NCBI GenBank assembly: GCA_040007095.1
Contig: JBDTVS010000023.1
Coordinates: forward strand, 9,408 to 73,407
DNA: 64,000 nucleotides
Source of the DNA: JBDTVS01 sp040007095
GTDB taxonomy: Bacteria; Acidobacteriota; Vicinamibacteria; Vicinamibacterales; CAVVIG01
Direction: 5' to 3'
Shown: one piece after another, positions 43,755-52,881 of the stretch
Numbering within the stretch: the first letter of the stretch is position 1
How the letters are laid out: the number at the start of each line of letters is the position of its first letter
Program-made: the position numbers and the translations under genes
The notes under the pieces: generated by a model
The model's database searches: none
What the model saw: the letters and a program-made list of their open reading frames with translations, nothing else
What the model was told of the DNA's origin: nothing

Positions 43755-44825
43755 ATGTTCAATCGTCAAGGGATTGGATTGTCGATCGTCGTGGCGCTCA
43801 TCGTATCGGTGAGCCTGGCTGCGCAGAAGAAAGACGAAAAGAAGCAGAGCGACGAGCAGAAGAAGGAAGTGCAGGCACTCGTCAAGATTGTCGACGATGC
43901 CTCAGCCGGACAGGCGGCGCCCAATGATCTCGGCGTCACCTGGGTGCACGAGGACTACTTGAAGGCGCAAGGCAACAAGCAGTACGCGCCGTTTGCGGTC
44001 ACCATCGACCCGACCAAGGCGACCGGCGGCACCGTCTCGTTCTACTGGCGGGTGGTCTCGAAGAACGCGGCCCCTCCGCCGCCGCCGCCGGCTGACGACG
44101 GGAAGAAGAAGGACGACAAGAAGAAGGACGACAAGAAGGAGCAGGCGAAACGTCCTGAGTTCGCGTACGAGGACGTCAGCTACGTGCCGACCGCCGGTCA
44201 GACTGCGCCGATGCGCATCCAGCGGTCCTTCACCGTGCCCGCCGGTGCATACGACATCTACGTGGCCGTGAAAGAGCCCTCATCTCAGGCCAAGAACGCG
44301 CCGCCCGCGAAGTCCTCCGTCATCAAGCAGACGGTGACCGTGCCGGACTTCTGGAACAGCGAACTGACGACCAGTTCCGTCATCGTCGCGCAGCGGATCG
44401 ATCCTCTGCCGGCGCCGCTCACACCCCAGCAGCAGATCGATCGGCCGTATGCGCTCGGCGGGATCGAGATCGTCCCGGTCAACGACCTCAAGCTGTCCAA
44501 GAAGGTCGAACTGCAGACCTTCATGATCATCTACAACCCGAAGACCGACAGCATGAACAAGCCGGATGTGCTGGTGGAATACAACTTCTACGCAAAGGCC
44601 GCCGGCGCGGAGAAGTTCTTCAACAAAACGACGCCCCAGAATTTGAACGCGCAGACGTTGCCGCCGCAGTTCGACGTGTTGGCCGGCCACCAGCTGCAGG
44701 CCGGTCAGGGCGTTCCGCTCTCGTCGTTCCCTGAGGGCGACTACCGGCTCGAGATCAAGGTGACCGACAAAATCGCCAACAAGTCCCTGACGCGGGATGT
44801 CAACTTCACCGTTTCGGGATCCTAG
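43755..44825 (+). CDS. Secreted protein with Lys/Asp-rich linker, unknown function
   Basis: A 356-residue protein. The signal peptide is MFNRQGIGLSIVVALIVSVSLAAQ. A charged helix follows (KKDEKKQSDEQKKEVQALVK), then a beta-rich first part, a proline run with a Lys/Asp-rich low-complexity linker (about residues 112-135), and two more beta-rich parts ending KSLTRDVNFTVSG. I do not recognise a named family; the beta layout resembles Ig-like modules. The outer-membrane barrel gene starts 135 bases downstream and may be a partner. Confidence 0.72.
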   Translation: MFNRQGIGLSIVVALIVSVSLAAQKKDEKKQSDEQKKEVQALVKIVDDASAGQAAPNDLGVTWVHEDYLKAQGNKQYAPFAVTIDPTKATGGTVSFYWRVVSKNAAPPPPPPADDGKKKDDKKKDDKKEQAKRPEFAYEDVSYVPTAGQTAPMRIQRSFTVPAGAYDIYVAVKEPSSQAKNAPPAKSSVIKQTVTVPDFWNSELTTSSVIVAQRIDPLPAPLTPQQQIDRPYALGGIEIVPVNDLKLSKKVELQTFMIIYNPKTDSMNKPDVLVEYNFYAKAAGAEKFFNKTTPQNLNAQTLPPQFDVLAGHQLQAGQGVPLSSFPEGDYRLEIKVTDKIANKSLTRDVNFTVSGS

Positions 44826-44960
44826 AATGGTTTCGTCATTCGGCGGGCGACCGGCCTCCGGGTCGGTCGAACCCCGTTTGAATCTGTTCTTCGGAGGATG
44901 TCTGGCCCGGCTCGAGGATTGCATGGTCGCGCGGCAATAGCAGCTCGTGGGGAAACTGTC

Positions 44961-46994
44961 ATGACAGGCCTCTCCAGATTGATGGCGTCGGCGGCGGTCG
45001 GCGGGCTAGCGCTTCTGGGAGTGTCCAAGGACGCTTGGGCTGACGGTCCAGCGGGTGGTCCGATCAATAGTGTGGCGGCCGTCGGCTCAGGCTCCATCCA
45101 CGGGATCGTTCAGGATGAAAAGGGCGCCCCCGTCGTTGGCGCCGTGGTTTCCGCGTTGGGTACGACAACGGCGTACGCGGTGACGGATCGGAGCGGACGA
45201 TTCGAGCTGCGGACGCTCGCCCCAGGACCGTACCTGCTTCGGGCCCACTCCAGCGGGTACATCGCGGCCCAAGGGCAGATGATCGAAGTGCGGCCGAGCA
45301 TCCGGGTGTCCTCGTCAATCGGCCTTCGGCGGCCGTCAACGTCGGCAGCGAGGGCTCCGACCGTTGCGCCGGTCATCGCTTCGGTCCCCGTCAAGAGAGC
45401 GTCGCCTCCAGTTCCGATCCTGAACGCGGGCGTTGGGCTTCCTGGCGTGTCTCTGGATCCGGCGGGGCAAAAATCGGCTCCGTCGGGAGCCGACCCCGTC
45501 CCGAACGATGTAGACGGTGTTTCTCCCGGCGTTTCTCCCGGCGTTCCTCCCGGCGCTTCCCAGAGCGCCGACGATCATGGCGAGCTAGCCTGGCATCTAC
45601 GTCATCTCCGGCGAAGTGTCCTCCAGGATGCGACAAACGCGGCGTTCAGCCCAGACGACTCATCGCTGGCAGAGCCGAGCGACTTTGGCCGTGCCACCGG
45701 ACTCAGTCGTTCCGATGTCGCCCCGTTGCGGTTGGCTTCGAATCTGTTCAGTGGCGCGCCTCTCTCGGGCGAGTTCAATTTTCTGACGACCAGCTCTTTC
45801 GATACGCCCCAACAGTTGTTCAACGGCGACATGTTCGCGCGCAGCGTCGCGTATGTGTCGGTCGGTGCTCCGACCGGCGGCAACGCCGATTGGGCCGTAA
45901 AGGGGGCGCTCTCCCAGGCAGATATTTCGGCATGGGTGATCGCCGGCACGTACTCCAACCATGGTCCTGCCAGACATCACTACGATGTCGGGCTTTCGTA
46001 CGCGACGCAGCGCTACGACGGCGGCAATCCCGCGGCCTTGCGCGACGTGACCGACGGCAGCCGTAATGCCGGTGCGATGTACGGCTTCGACACGTGGACG
46101 GTATCGCCGGCGCTCACGGTCACCTACGGCGCTCGGTATGCTCGCTACGACTACCTCCAGGACAAAGGGCTCCTCAGTCCGCGTCTCTCGATGACGTTGT
46201 CCGCGGGCGACCGTTTCCGCGTCACGACTGCTGCGTCGCGGCGAGCGATTGCTCCAGGGGCCGAAGAGTTTCTACCGCCCGGAGACGCCGGGATCTGGCT
46301 GCCGCCCCAGCGAACGTTCTCCTCGCTGGCCAAAGACGGGCCGCTCGACGCCGAACGCACCACGCACGTCGAGGTCGAGGTCGAGCGTGATCTCGGGCCG
46401 GCGGCGACCGTCACGATCCGGGCGTTTCAGCAGTATGTCGCGGATCAGCTGGTGACGCTTTTCGGAGTCGATATGGGTGGTCTTCCACCCACAAAGCTGG
46501 GCCACTACTTCGTCGGCAACGACGGTGATGTCGATGCTCGCGGTATAGCGGTTGGGCTTCGGACCGTCGCGCATCGATTTCGAGGCTCGGTGGATTACTC
46601 GATGACGCGGGCCGAATGGAAGGGCGGGGACGATCTCAATTACCTGGTCCTCAAGATGCCCGGCGCCCCTCCGCTACCCGACCGCCTCCATAGCGTGTCC
46701 ACCTCGATTCAAACCGACGTCCCGGAGACGTCGACTCGTGTGGTGGTGCTGTACCGGCTCAGCAACGCGTTCGCCCGCCGCAGTGCGCAGGACGATCACA
46801 CGATCGATTCCCGTTTTGATGTCGAGGTTCACCAGTCGCTGCCGTTCCTGGACTTCAGCACCGCCAAGTGGGAGATGCTCATCGGGGTTCGCAATTTCTT
46901 CCGGGAAATGGCCCCAGACCAGTCCGTATTTGACGAGCTCCTCGTCATGCATCCGCCCAAGCGAATCGTCGGCGGGCTGACGATGCGATTCTAA
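44961..46994 (+). CDS. Outer-membrane beta-barrel protein with N-terminal carboxypeptidase-regulatory-like domain
   Basis: A 677-residue protein. The signal peptide (MTGLSRLMASAAVGGLALLGVSKDAWA) is cleaved before a carboxypeptidase-regulatory-like domain (GIVQDEKGAPVVGAVVSALG, ELRTLAPGPYLLRA). A Pro/Val/Gly-rich linker contains a 12-base repeat (see 45516-45559). The rest is an alternating beta-strand region ending in Phe (GGLTMRF), as in TonB-dependent receptor barrels. I see no clear plug domain or TonB box, so it may be a plugless receptor relative. The longer reading from 44898 lacks a signal peptide, so the ATG at 44961 is used. Confidence 0.8.
   Translation: MTGLSRLMASAAVGGLALLGVSKDAWADGPAGGPINSVAAVGSGSIHGIVQDEKGAPVVGAVVSALGTTTAYAVTDRSGRFELRTLAPGPYLLRAHSSGYIAAQGQMIEVRPSIRVSSSIGLRRPSTSAARAPTVAPVIASVPVKRASPPVPILNAGVGLPGVSLDPAGQKSAPSGADPVPNDVDGVSPGVSPGVPPGASQSADDHGELAWHLRHLRRSVLQDATNAAFSPDDSSLAEPSDFGRATGLSRSDVAPLRLASNLFSGAPLSGEFNFLTTSSFDTPQQLFNGDMFARSVAYVSVGAPTGGNADWAVKGALSQADISAWVIAGTYSNHGPARHHYDVGLSYATQRYDGGNPAALRDVTDGSRNAGAMYGFDTWTVSPALTVTYGARYARYDYLQDKGLLSPRLSMTLSAGDRFRVTTAASRRAIAPGAEEFLPPGDAGIWLPPQRTFSSLAKDGPLDAERTTHVEVEVERDLGPAATVTIRAFQQYVADQLVTLFGVDMGGLPPTKLGHYFVGNDGDVDARGIAVGLRTVAHRFRGSVDYSMTRAEWKGGDDLNYLVLKMPGAPPLPDRLHSVSTSIQTDVPETSTRVVVLYRLSNAFARRSAQDDHTIDSRFDVEVHQSLPFLDFSTAKWEMLIGVRNFFREMAPDQSVFDELLVMHPPKRIVGGLTMRF
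45516..45559 (+). repeat. In-frame 12-base tandem repeat in the barrel-protein linker
   Basis: About 3.7 copies of GGCGTTTCTCCC with few changes. Because the unit is a multiple of three, it encodes a G-V-S/P-P repeat and can change in number without breaking the frame. Confidence 0.65.
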
Positions 46995-47125
46995 GAAGCC
47001 CTCCAGGAATCCACAATATTGAATGTCTATCTTCAATTTTTTGGATTCTCTTGTCCTGTACTGCACGAATATTGAATTAAGCCGTTGTCTTTCAACAGCT
47101 TGGTTAGAAGATCATCAGTGAACCG
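46995..47125. other. AT-rich gap with direct copies of AATATTGAAT
   Basis: The stretch is markedly AT-richer than anything around it. AATATTGAAT occurs twice (47015-47024 and 47068-47077), and ATTGAA/TTCAAT form a small inverted repeat at 47019-47037. It precedes the kinase-regulator pair, so it is the likely control region; no clear -24/-12 sigma-54 site is seen. Confidence 0.45.
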
Positions 47126-50017
47126 GTGTTTTCGAGAGTCTCTTCGACCGATCGGTGGTTTGCCTGGCGAACGCTGTTCGCAGTCGCCGTCGTGCTTGTG
47201 CTGGTCACTCTCGGGGTCGAGAATATCCGGCTCCGCGCGCGCTGGCACGAGGTCGAGGACGGAGTCCTCTGGTCTGAGCTTGCCGAAGGGGTAACCGCCA
47301 AGGAAGTCGTTGCGGGATCGCCTGGTGATCTCGCGGGCATCCGGCAGGGTGACGTGCTCATCGGCGTCGATGGGCGACCGATTCGGACGCCCGCCGACGT
47401 CGTTGATCTTCATCATCGGGCACACGACGGTACGCGGCTCTCGTATCAACTGCTGAGGCTCGGGACGCAAGAAGCGCTCGACGTCTCTCTTACGCCGACG
47501 CTGCAGGCGAGCTCGATGTATTTCGTGCTCGCCTCGGTCGGCCTCTTTACGCTGCTCGTCGGCGCAGCAGTCCGGGTGCGGCGCCCTCGCGATCAGGCCA
47601 CGCTGCATTTCTTCTGGCTGTGCATCGCATTCTTCGGCGCGTTTACCTTCTCATTCAACGGGCCGTTCGATCGTCTCGACTGGGTGTTCTACTGGGGAGA
47701 CGCGATCGCCACGCCCTTGCTGGCGCCCCTTCTTCTGCATTTCATGTTGGTGTTCCCCGAGCGGCCGGCCAGAGTCGAACCCTCGCGCTCCTCGTCGTTG
47801 CTCGTGCCGATGCTGTACGTGCCCGCCGCCGCGATGGCCACCAGCCGCATCGTCGCCCTGACGCGAGGCGGGGAGTCGGTCGATCTGGTGTCGAGGCTCA
47901 TCAGTCTGCTCGATCGCGCACAGCTCGTGTATCTGTTCGTGTGCGGCGTCGTGGCGCTGGTCGTCCTGCTGCACGCGTTTCGCGAACTGACATCGCTCAC
48001 GGCGCGCCGCCAGCTGCGGTGGATTGCGTGGGGCACGGTGCTTGGCGTCGCCCCGTTTGCGTTCGGCTATGCGCTGCCCTGGGCGCTCGGCTGGAGTCCG
48101 CCATTTGCCTTGCAATTGACCGTGATCCCGCTCGGTTTCGTCCCGTTGACCTTCGCGTTTGGCATCGTTCGCTACCGACTGCGCGACGTGGAAGTCATCG
48201 TCAAGCGTGGCCTGGCCTATGCCGCCTTTCTCGGTGCCAGCGTCGCGCTGTACGTGGCGATGCGGCGGCTCGCCGGGTTCTTCTTCACGGAAGATCAGGA
48301 TCCCCGCAACTGGGTGGTTGCCATCCTCGCGACGCTCGCCGTCGTGCTGCTGCTGCAGCCCGTGAAAGAAGCGGTGCAAAACGCGCTGGATCGCCTGTTC
48401 TATCGCGATCGTTACGACTACCGGCGCGCCCTCGTGGGCTTCGCTCGCGATCTGAACGCCGATCTCGACGTCATGCGCCTCAGCCAGCGACTGGTGTCGC
48501 GCATCGTGGAGACGTTGGTCGTCGATCGCATGGCGCTCATGCTTGCAGACGAGCGGTCTCGAGACTTCACACCGATCAGCGATTTCGGGTTCTCTCGCGA
48601 CGCGCCACATCTCTCGCGCAACTCCTCGCTGATCGGCCGGCTGGACGCGGGTTACACCGTGGCGCTGGACGATCCTATCGCCGCCGCCCGCTTCGTGGCC
48701 GAGGAGGTCGAGCTCTGGCGGGACGCCGGCATCCACTACTTCGTGCCGTGCGTGTTCGAGGGGCGGGCGATCGCGGTCCTCGCGCTGGGCCGAAAGGACA
48801 CGGAGCAGCCGTTCAACAGCGAAGATCTTGCGCTTCTGACCGCCGTCGCGGGGCAGGCAGCGACCTCGATCGAGAACGGGCGGCTGTATCGACAGCTGCA
48901 TCTGAAAGCGGAAGAGCTTGACGGCCTCCGCGAGTTCAACGAAAACATCCTCGAATCACTGGAGGACGGCCTCGTCGTGTTCGACGGCGCGGAGCGGATT
49001 GTCCGCTGGAACCGTGCGCTCGAGGCCTTTTACGGCGTGACACGAGTGAACGCCATCGATCGCTCGTTGGTCGATGTCTTCGAAGCGCCGTTTGTCGAGG
49101 CGTTGCGCGCGGAGCGGCGCGAGAATCCGAGCGGCTCGACGCTCTTCCGGGTGCCCTTGACCGGCCGCCAGGAGGATGCCCCGCGCCTGCTCGTCAACGT
49201 CACGGCGGTTCCGCTCCAGGGCGCTGCGGACGACCCCGCCATGGCCGCGGGAACCATTTTGCTGATTGAGAACATCACCGATCGTGTCCGACTCGTCGAG
49301 CAGCTGCAGCTGTCCGAGAAGATGGCGTCGATTGGGGTGCTGGCGGCGGGCGTTGCCCATGAGGTCAACACCCCGTTGACGGGCATTTCGAGCTACACCC
49401 AAATGCTGCTCGAAAATGCCGACCCGAACGACCCGAGCACCGCCTTGTTGGAAAAGATCGAACGGCAGACTTTCCGTGCGGCGAAGATCGTCAACGGACT
49501 CCTCAACCTCTCGCGTCCCGGCACCGGCCTGGCCGGCTCAGAGCGAATGACGGTGGATCTCAACTGCGTGATCTCCGACGTGTTCTCGCTCCTCGAGCAT
49601 CAGTTCATGACGGCGAAGGTCAAGGTCAGGCGAGAGCTGTTCGCCTCCGCCGTTCACGTCTCCGGGATTGAGCATCAGCTGCAGCAGGTGTTCCTGAACC
49701 TGTTCCTCAATGCCCGCGACGCGATGCCGCGCGGCGGCTGGCTGTCGGTGACGACGCGCGTGGAAGGCGATCGCGCCGTGGCCGAGGTATCCGACACCGG
49801 ATCGGGTATTCCTTCCGAGCACCTGGCGCGAATCTACGATCCATTTTTCACCACCAAGGCGATTGGGCGCGGGACCGGGCTGGGCTTGTCGATCACCTAC
49901 GGGATCGTGCACGAGCACGACGGCACCATCAATTGCGCCAGCGTCATCGGGCAGGGGACGCGCTTCACGCTGAGCATGCCGCTGGCGCTGCAGCGCTCGG
50001 CGCGCGCGCAAGGATAG
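47126..50017 (+). CDS. Hybrid-architecture sensor histidine kinase: PDZ, multi-TM, GAF, PAS, HisKA, HATPase
   Basis: A 963-residue membrane kinase. Order: one TM (about 14-33); a PDZ-like domain (about 40-125, VVAGSPGDLAGIRQGDVLIGV) that should face the periplasm; about seven further TMs (130-405); GAF (about 430-590); PAS (about 605-715, FNENILESLEDGLVVFDG); HisKA with phospho-His745 in GVAHEVNTPLTG; and HATPase_c (NLFLNARDAMPRGG, DTGSGIP, GTGLGLSIT). The start is GTG at 47126. The response-regulator gene begins 3 bases after the stop, so it is the cognate partner. Confidence 0.9.
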   Translation: MFSRVSSTDRWFAWRTLFAVAVVLVLVTLGVENIRLRARWHEVEDGVLWSELAEGVTAKEVVAGSPGDLAGIRQGDVLIGVDGRPIRTPADVVDLHHRAHDGTRLSYQLLRLGTQEALDVSLTPTLQASSMYFVLASVGLFTLLVGAAVRVRRPRDQATLHFFWLCIAFFGAFTFSFNGPFDRLDWVFYWGDAIATPLLAPLLLHFMLVFPERPARVEPSRSSSLLVPMLYVPAAAMATSRIVALTRGGESVDLVSRLISLLDRAQLVYLFVCGVVALVVLLHAFRELTSLTARRQLRWIAWGTVLGVAPFAFGYALPWALGWSPPFALQLTVIPLGFVPLTFAFGIVRYRLRDVEVIVKRGLAYAAFLGASVALYVAMRRLAGFFFTEDQDPRNWVVAILATLAVVLLLQPVKEAVQNALDRLFYRDRYDYRRALVGFARDLNADLDVMRLSQRLVSRIVETLVVDRMALMLADERSRDFTPISDFGFSRDAPHLSRNSSLIGRLDAGYTVALDDPIAAARFVAEEVELWRDAGIHYFVPCVFEGRAIAVLALGRKDTEQPFNSEDLALLTAVAGQAATSIENGRLYRQLHLKAEELDGLREFNENILESLEDGLVVFDGAERIVRWNRALEAFYGVTRVNAIDRSLVDVFEAPFVEALRAERRENPSGSTLFRVPLTGRQEDAPRLLVNVTAVPLQGAADDPAMAAGTILLIENITDRVRLVEQLQLSEKMASIGVLAAGVAHEVNTPLTGISSYTQMLLENADPNDPSTALLEKIERQTFRAAKIVNGLLNLSRPGTGLAGSERMTVDLNCVISDVFSLLEHQFMTAKVKVRRELFASAVHVSGIEHQLQQVFLNLFLNARDAMPRGGWLSVTTRVEGDRAVAEVSDTGSGIPSEHLARIYDPFFTTKAIGRGTGLGLSITYGIVHEHDGTINCASVIGQGTRFTLSMPLALQRSARAQG

Positions 50018-50020
50018 CCC

Positions 50021-51523
50021 ATGACACTTTCCAAACACGCCACGATCCTCGTCGTCGACGACGAGGAGATCATGCGCGACATTCTCGGGACGCTGCTGAC
50101 GCGGGAAGGATACGACGTGCGCCTTGCGTGCTCGGGCGAGGAGGGCCTGGCGCTGGCGCGTTCGCTGCCATTCGATGCGGCGATCGTCGACATCATGATG
50201 CCAGGACTGAACGGCATCGAGACGCTCGATGAATTGAAGCGAATCGATGAAGATCTGGCGGTCCTGATCATCACCGCGTATGCGTCGGTCGAGAGCGCGA
50301 TCGCGGCGATGAAGAACGGCGCGTTCGACTACATTACCAAGCCGTTCAAGAACGACGAGGTGCTCGCCGTGGTGCGCAACGCCCTCGAGCGACGTCGCCT
50401 GGTCACCGAGAACCGCAGCCTGCGGCAGAACATCCAGGAGCAGTACCACAAGTTCGGCAACATCATCGGCCGCAGCCAGCCGATGCGCCAGGTCTTCGAT
50501 CTGATCATCCAGGCGGCGCCCAGCCGATCGACGATTCTCGTCCAGGGCGAGAGCGGTACCGGCAAGGAACTGGTCGCCCGCGCCATCCACGCGAACTCGT
50601 CGCGATCCGAGCGGTCGTTCGTCGCGGTCAATTCCGGCAACCTCCCGACCGACCTGCTCGAATCGTCGCTGTTCGGCCACGTGAAGGGCGCCTTTGCCGG
50701 GGCCGTGCTCCCGAAAAAAGGTCAGTTCGATCTGGCCGACAAAGGCAGCATCTTTTTCGACGAAATCGGCAACGTGCCGCTGGAAACGCAGGCCAAGATC
50801 CTCCGCGTCATCCAGGAGCGCGAGTTTGTACGGCTGGGCGCGATGGAGCCGACCAGGGTCGACGTCCGGATCATCGCCGCGACCAACCTCGACCTGCGTC
50901 AGATGATGGAGGAAGGCCGGTTCCGCGAAGACCTGTTCTACCGCCTGCACGTGATTTCCATTCCGCTGCCGCCGCTGCGCGACAGGAAGGACGACATCCC
51001 GCTGCTCGCCCAGCATTTCCTCGGCAAGTACGGTCTCGAAAACGGCAAGCCGGATCTGGAGATCACGCCGGAGGCGCTCGATCTGCTGACGGCGTACGGC
51101 TGGCCCGGCAACATCCGGGAGCTGGAGAATGTGATCGAGCGAGCGGTCGTGCTCACGCCAGGCCCGCGAATCGGCATCGATCTGATTCCCGAGCACGTCC
51201 GGCGCGCGCCCGAGTTTCAGGCGCCGCAGTTCATCCTTCCGCCGGAAGGCATTTCGTTCAAAGACGTCACCTCCGACTTCGAGAAGCGCCTGATCGAGTC
51301 GACGCTCGAGCAGGCCGGCGGTGTCCAGAAGCGCGCCGCCGAACTGCTGCAAATCAAGCCGACGACCTTGAATGAAATGATCAAGCGGCTGGACATCCAT
51401 CCCCGCCGGCGCAAGCTGTCGGCCAGCGACGCCGACCCGACCGCCGCCGATTCCCCCGACCCGCCGCAGACCGGCAGCGTGATCGTTCCTGCGCCACTGG
51501 CCGCGGCGATGGACGACAAGTAG
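50021..51523 (+). CDS. NtrC-type sigma-54 response regulator with altered GAFTGA loop
   Basis: A 500-residue protein. The receiver domain carries the phospho-acceptor Asp57 (AAIVDIMMPG) and the conserved Lys (YITKPFK). The AAA+ domain has Walker A GESGTGKE (about 176) and Walker B FFDEIGN, and the C-terminus is a Fis-type HTH (GGVQKRAAELLQIKPTTL). The sigma-54 contact loop reads GAFAGA at 223-228: the usual Thr is Ala226. In studied activators this Thr is critical for sigma-54 engagement, so the protein may act without sigma-54 or tolerate the change. Confidence 0.9.
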   Translation: MTLSKHATILVVDDEEIMRDILGTLLTREGYDVRLACSGEEGLALARSLPFDAAIVDIMMPGLNGIETLDELKRIDEDLAVLIITAYASVESAIAAMKNGAFDYITKPFKNDEVLAVVRNALERRRLVTENRSLRQNIQEQYHKFGNIIGRSQPMRQVFDLIIQAAPSRSTILVQGESGTGKELVARAIHANSSRSERSFVAVNSGNLPTDLLESSLFGHVKGAFAGAVLPKKGQFDLADKGSIFFDEIGNVPLETQAKILRVIQEREFVRLGAMEPTRVDVRIIAATNLDLRQMMEEGRFREDLFYRLHVISIPLPPLRDRKDDIPLLAQHFLGKYGLENGKPDLEITPEALDLLTAYGWPGNIRELENVIERAVVLTPGPRIGIDLIPEHVRRAPEFQAPQFILPPEGISFKDVTSDFEKRLIESTLEQAGGVQKRAAELLQIKPTTLNEMIKRLDIHPRRRKLSASDADPTAADSPDPPQTGSVIVPAPLAAAMDDK

Positions 51524-51582
51524 ATCGACCGGGCAGACCGGATCGCGAAGACCGGCACGATGAAGAGGCTGTTGGTTCCACC

Positions 51583-51601
51583 CAACGGCGCAACGCCGTT
51601 G
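51583..51601. terminator. Small hairpin between convergent regulator and glycosyltransferase genes
   Basis: CAACGGCG-CAA-CGCCGTTG, a perfect 8-bp stem with three-base loop. There is no T-run on either side; it may be a weak bidirectional terminator. The rest of the 89-base gap shows nothing else. Confidence 0.4.
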
Positions 51602-51612
51602 TCGAAATTGCC

Positions 51613-52881
51613 CTATCGTGCGTTCTTGATTTTCGCGAAGGTGGCTTCGTACTTGGCCAGGACGACGTCCCAGCGGTAGTCGCGCCTCACGTATTCGCGG
51701 CCGTTCGCGCCCATGGCGCGGCGCAGGCCCGCGTCCGAGACCAGCAGCTTCAGTGCCTCCACGAATTCATCGCGGTCGGCGTAATACAAGCCGGCGTTGC
51801 TGATCACGCAGTGTTCGACCAGCACCGCGCTTCGCGCGTTGGCGAGAACGGGTGTGCCGACCGACATCGATTCCAGGGCGAGCAGCGACAGGCTTTCATA
51901 AGGCGAGGGACACACCACGACGGTGGCAGCCTCCAGCGCCTGCAATCGCTCATCGTCCGGAAGCCGGCCGGCGAAACGAACGAACGGCTCTTCGGGCAGC
52001 GCCATCAGCTTGGTGCCCATGAGCACGAGCGTCGCGTTGCCGCCGTCCTTCACGTAGCTGCTGAAGTATTCGAACAGTTCTTCACATCCCTTGCCAGGAT
52101 CGATCCGACCGCCGTAGAGCGCCAGGGGCCCGTGGAGCCGCTGGCGTCGACGGAAAACAGCGCCGCGTGCGGTCAGGTGTGACGGGAACTCGGGAGCGGC
52201 CGCCTCGCCGTCTTCCGGCGGAGCAATGTCCTCGTCGGTCATCGCAGGGATGCGCGGATAGGACACCTGCGGCGGAATGTCGACGCCCACTCCGACGACT
52301 TGCTCGAGCAGCGGGCGGTCGGGGAACTGCCGTTGCACGAAGTGCTGTTCGCTGTCGGTCAGATACAGGATCGCCGCGGGGCGGCGGAACACGTCCTTGA
52401 AGATCTCGAGGCGGATCGCGGGCTCGTCATGCGCGGTCGACACCAGCACGCTTCGCGCCGGCGCCACTTCGAGGCCGAGCACTGTCGGCGCGTACAAGTA
52501 CGTGAAGAAGAGCAGCACGTCGTACTGCTGATGGTGCCGTCGCAGATAGTCGATGAGCGGCGGACACCACGGCCCCTGCTGCTTCAGCCACTCCATTTCG
52601 TCCTGGCGGCTGTGCGGATGATTGTAAATCCACTCGGAGTACTCGTTGAACGATGCGAGATCGCGCATGCGGGCGTTGGCGAAGCGACGCACGGTCACAC
52701 CCCGGATCCGATCCGTACCCTCCGGATACTCGTTCTTCCACGTTACGTAGTCGCGCGCGCACGTCGTGAGGACGTCGACGTCGTGATGGACGGCGAAACG
52801 CTCGGCCACGAGCCGGCACAGATGCTCCGACCCGCCGAGGACCTCGGTCCCATAGCGCTGAATCACGAATGCAATCTTCAT
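51613..52881 (-). CDS. GT4-type glycosyltransferase (paralogue A')
   Basis: A 422-residue GT-B-fold enzyme. The N-terminus MKIAFVIQRYGTEVLGGSEHLCR carries the acceptor-side glycine loop. The donor-side E-x7-E motif appears in PSPYESLSLLALESMSVGTP. Residues 1-70 are closely similar to the start of the 55136-56599 protein (both contain VIQRYG/VVQRYG, DVLTTCA, DYVTWKNE/DYVTWRNE), so they are paralogues. The sugar is unknown. It is the last gene of the glycan operon; its start overlaps the preceding gene by four bases. Confidence 0.87.
   Translation of the reverse strand: MKIAFVIQRYGTEVLGGSEHLCRLVAERFAVHHDVDVLTTCARDYVTWKNEYPEGTDRIRGVTVRRFANARMRDLASFNEYSEWIYNHPHSRQDEMEWLKQQGPWCPPLIDYLRRHHQQYDVLLFFTYLYAPTVLGLEVAPARSVLVSTAHDEPAIRLEIFKDVFRRPAAILYLTDSEQHFVQRQFPDRPLLEQVVGVGVDIPPQVSYPRIPAMTDEDIAPPEDGEAAAPEFPSHLTARGAVFRRRQRLHGPLALYGGRIDPGKGCEELFEYFSSYVKDGGNATLVLMGTKLMALPEEPFVRFAGRLPDDERLQALEAATVVVCPSPYESLSLLALESMSVGTPVLANARSAVLVEHCVISNAGLYYADRDEFVEALKLLVSDAGLRRAMGANGREYVRRDYRWDVVLAKYEATFAKIKNAR

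Noticed and set aside
49538..51400. 620-codon frame antisense to the regulator
   Set aside because: Receiver, AAA+ and HTH motifs are all on the plus strand.
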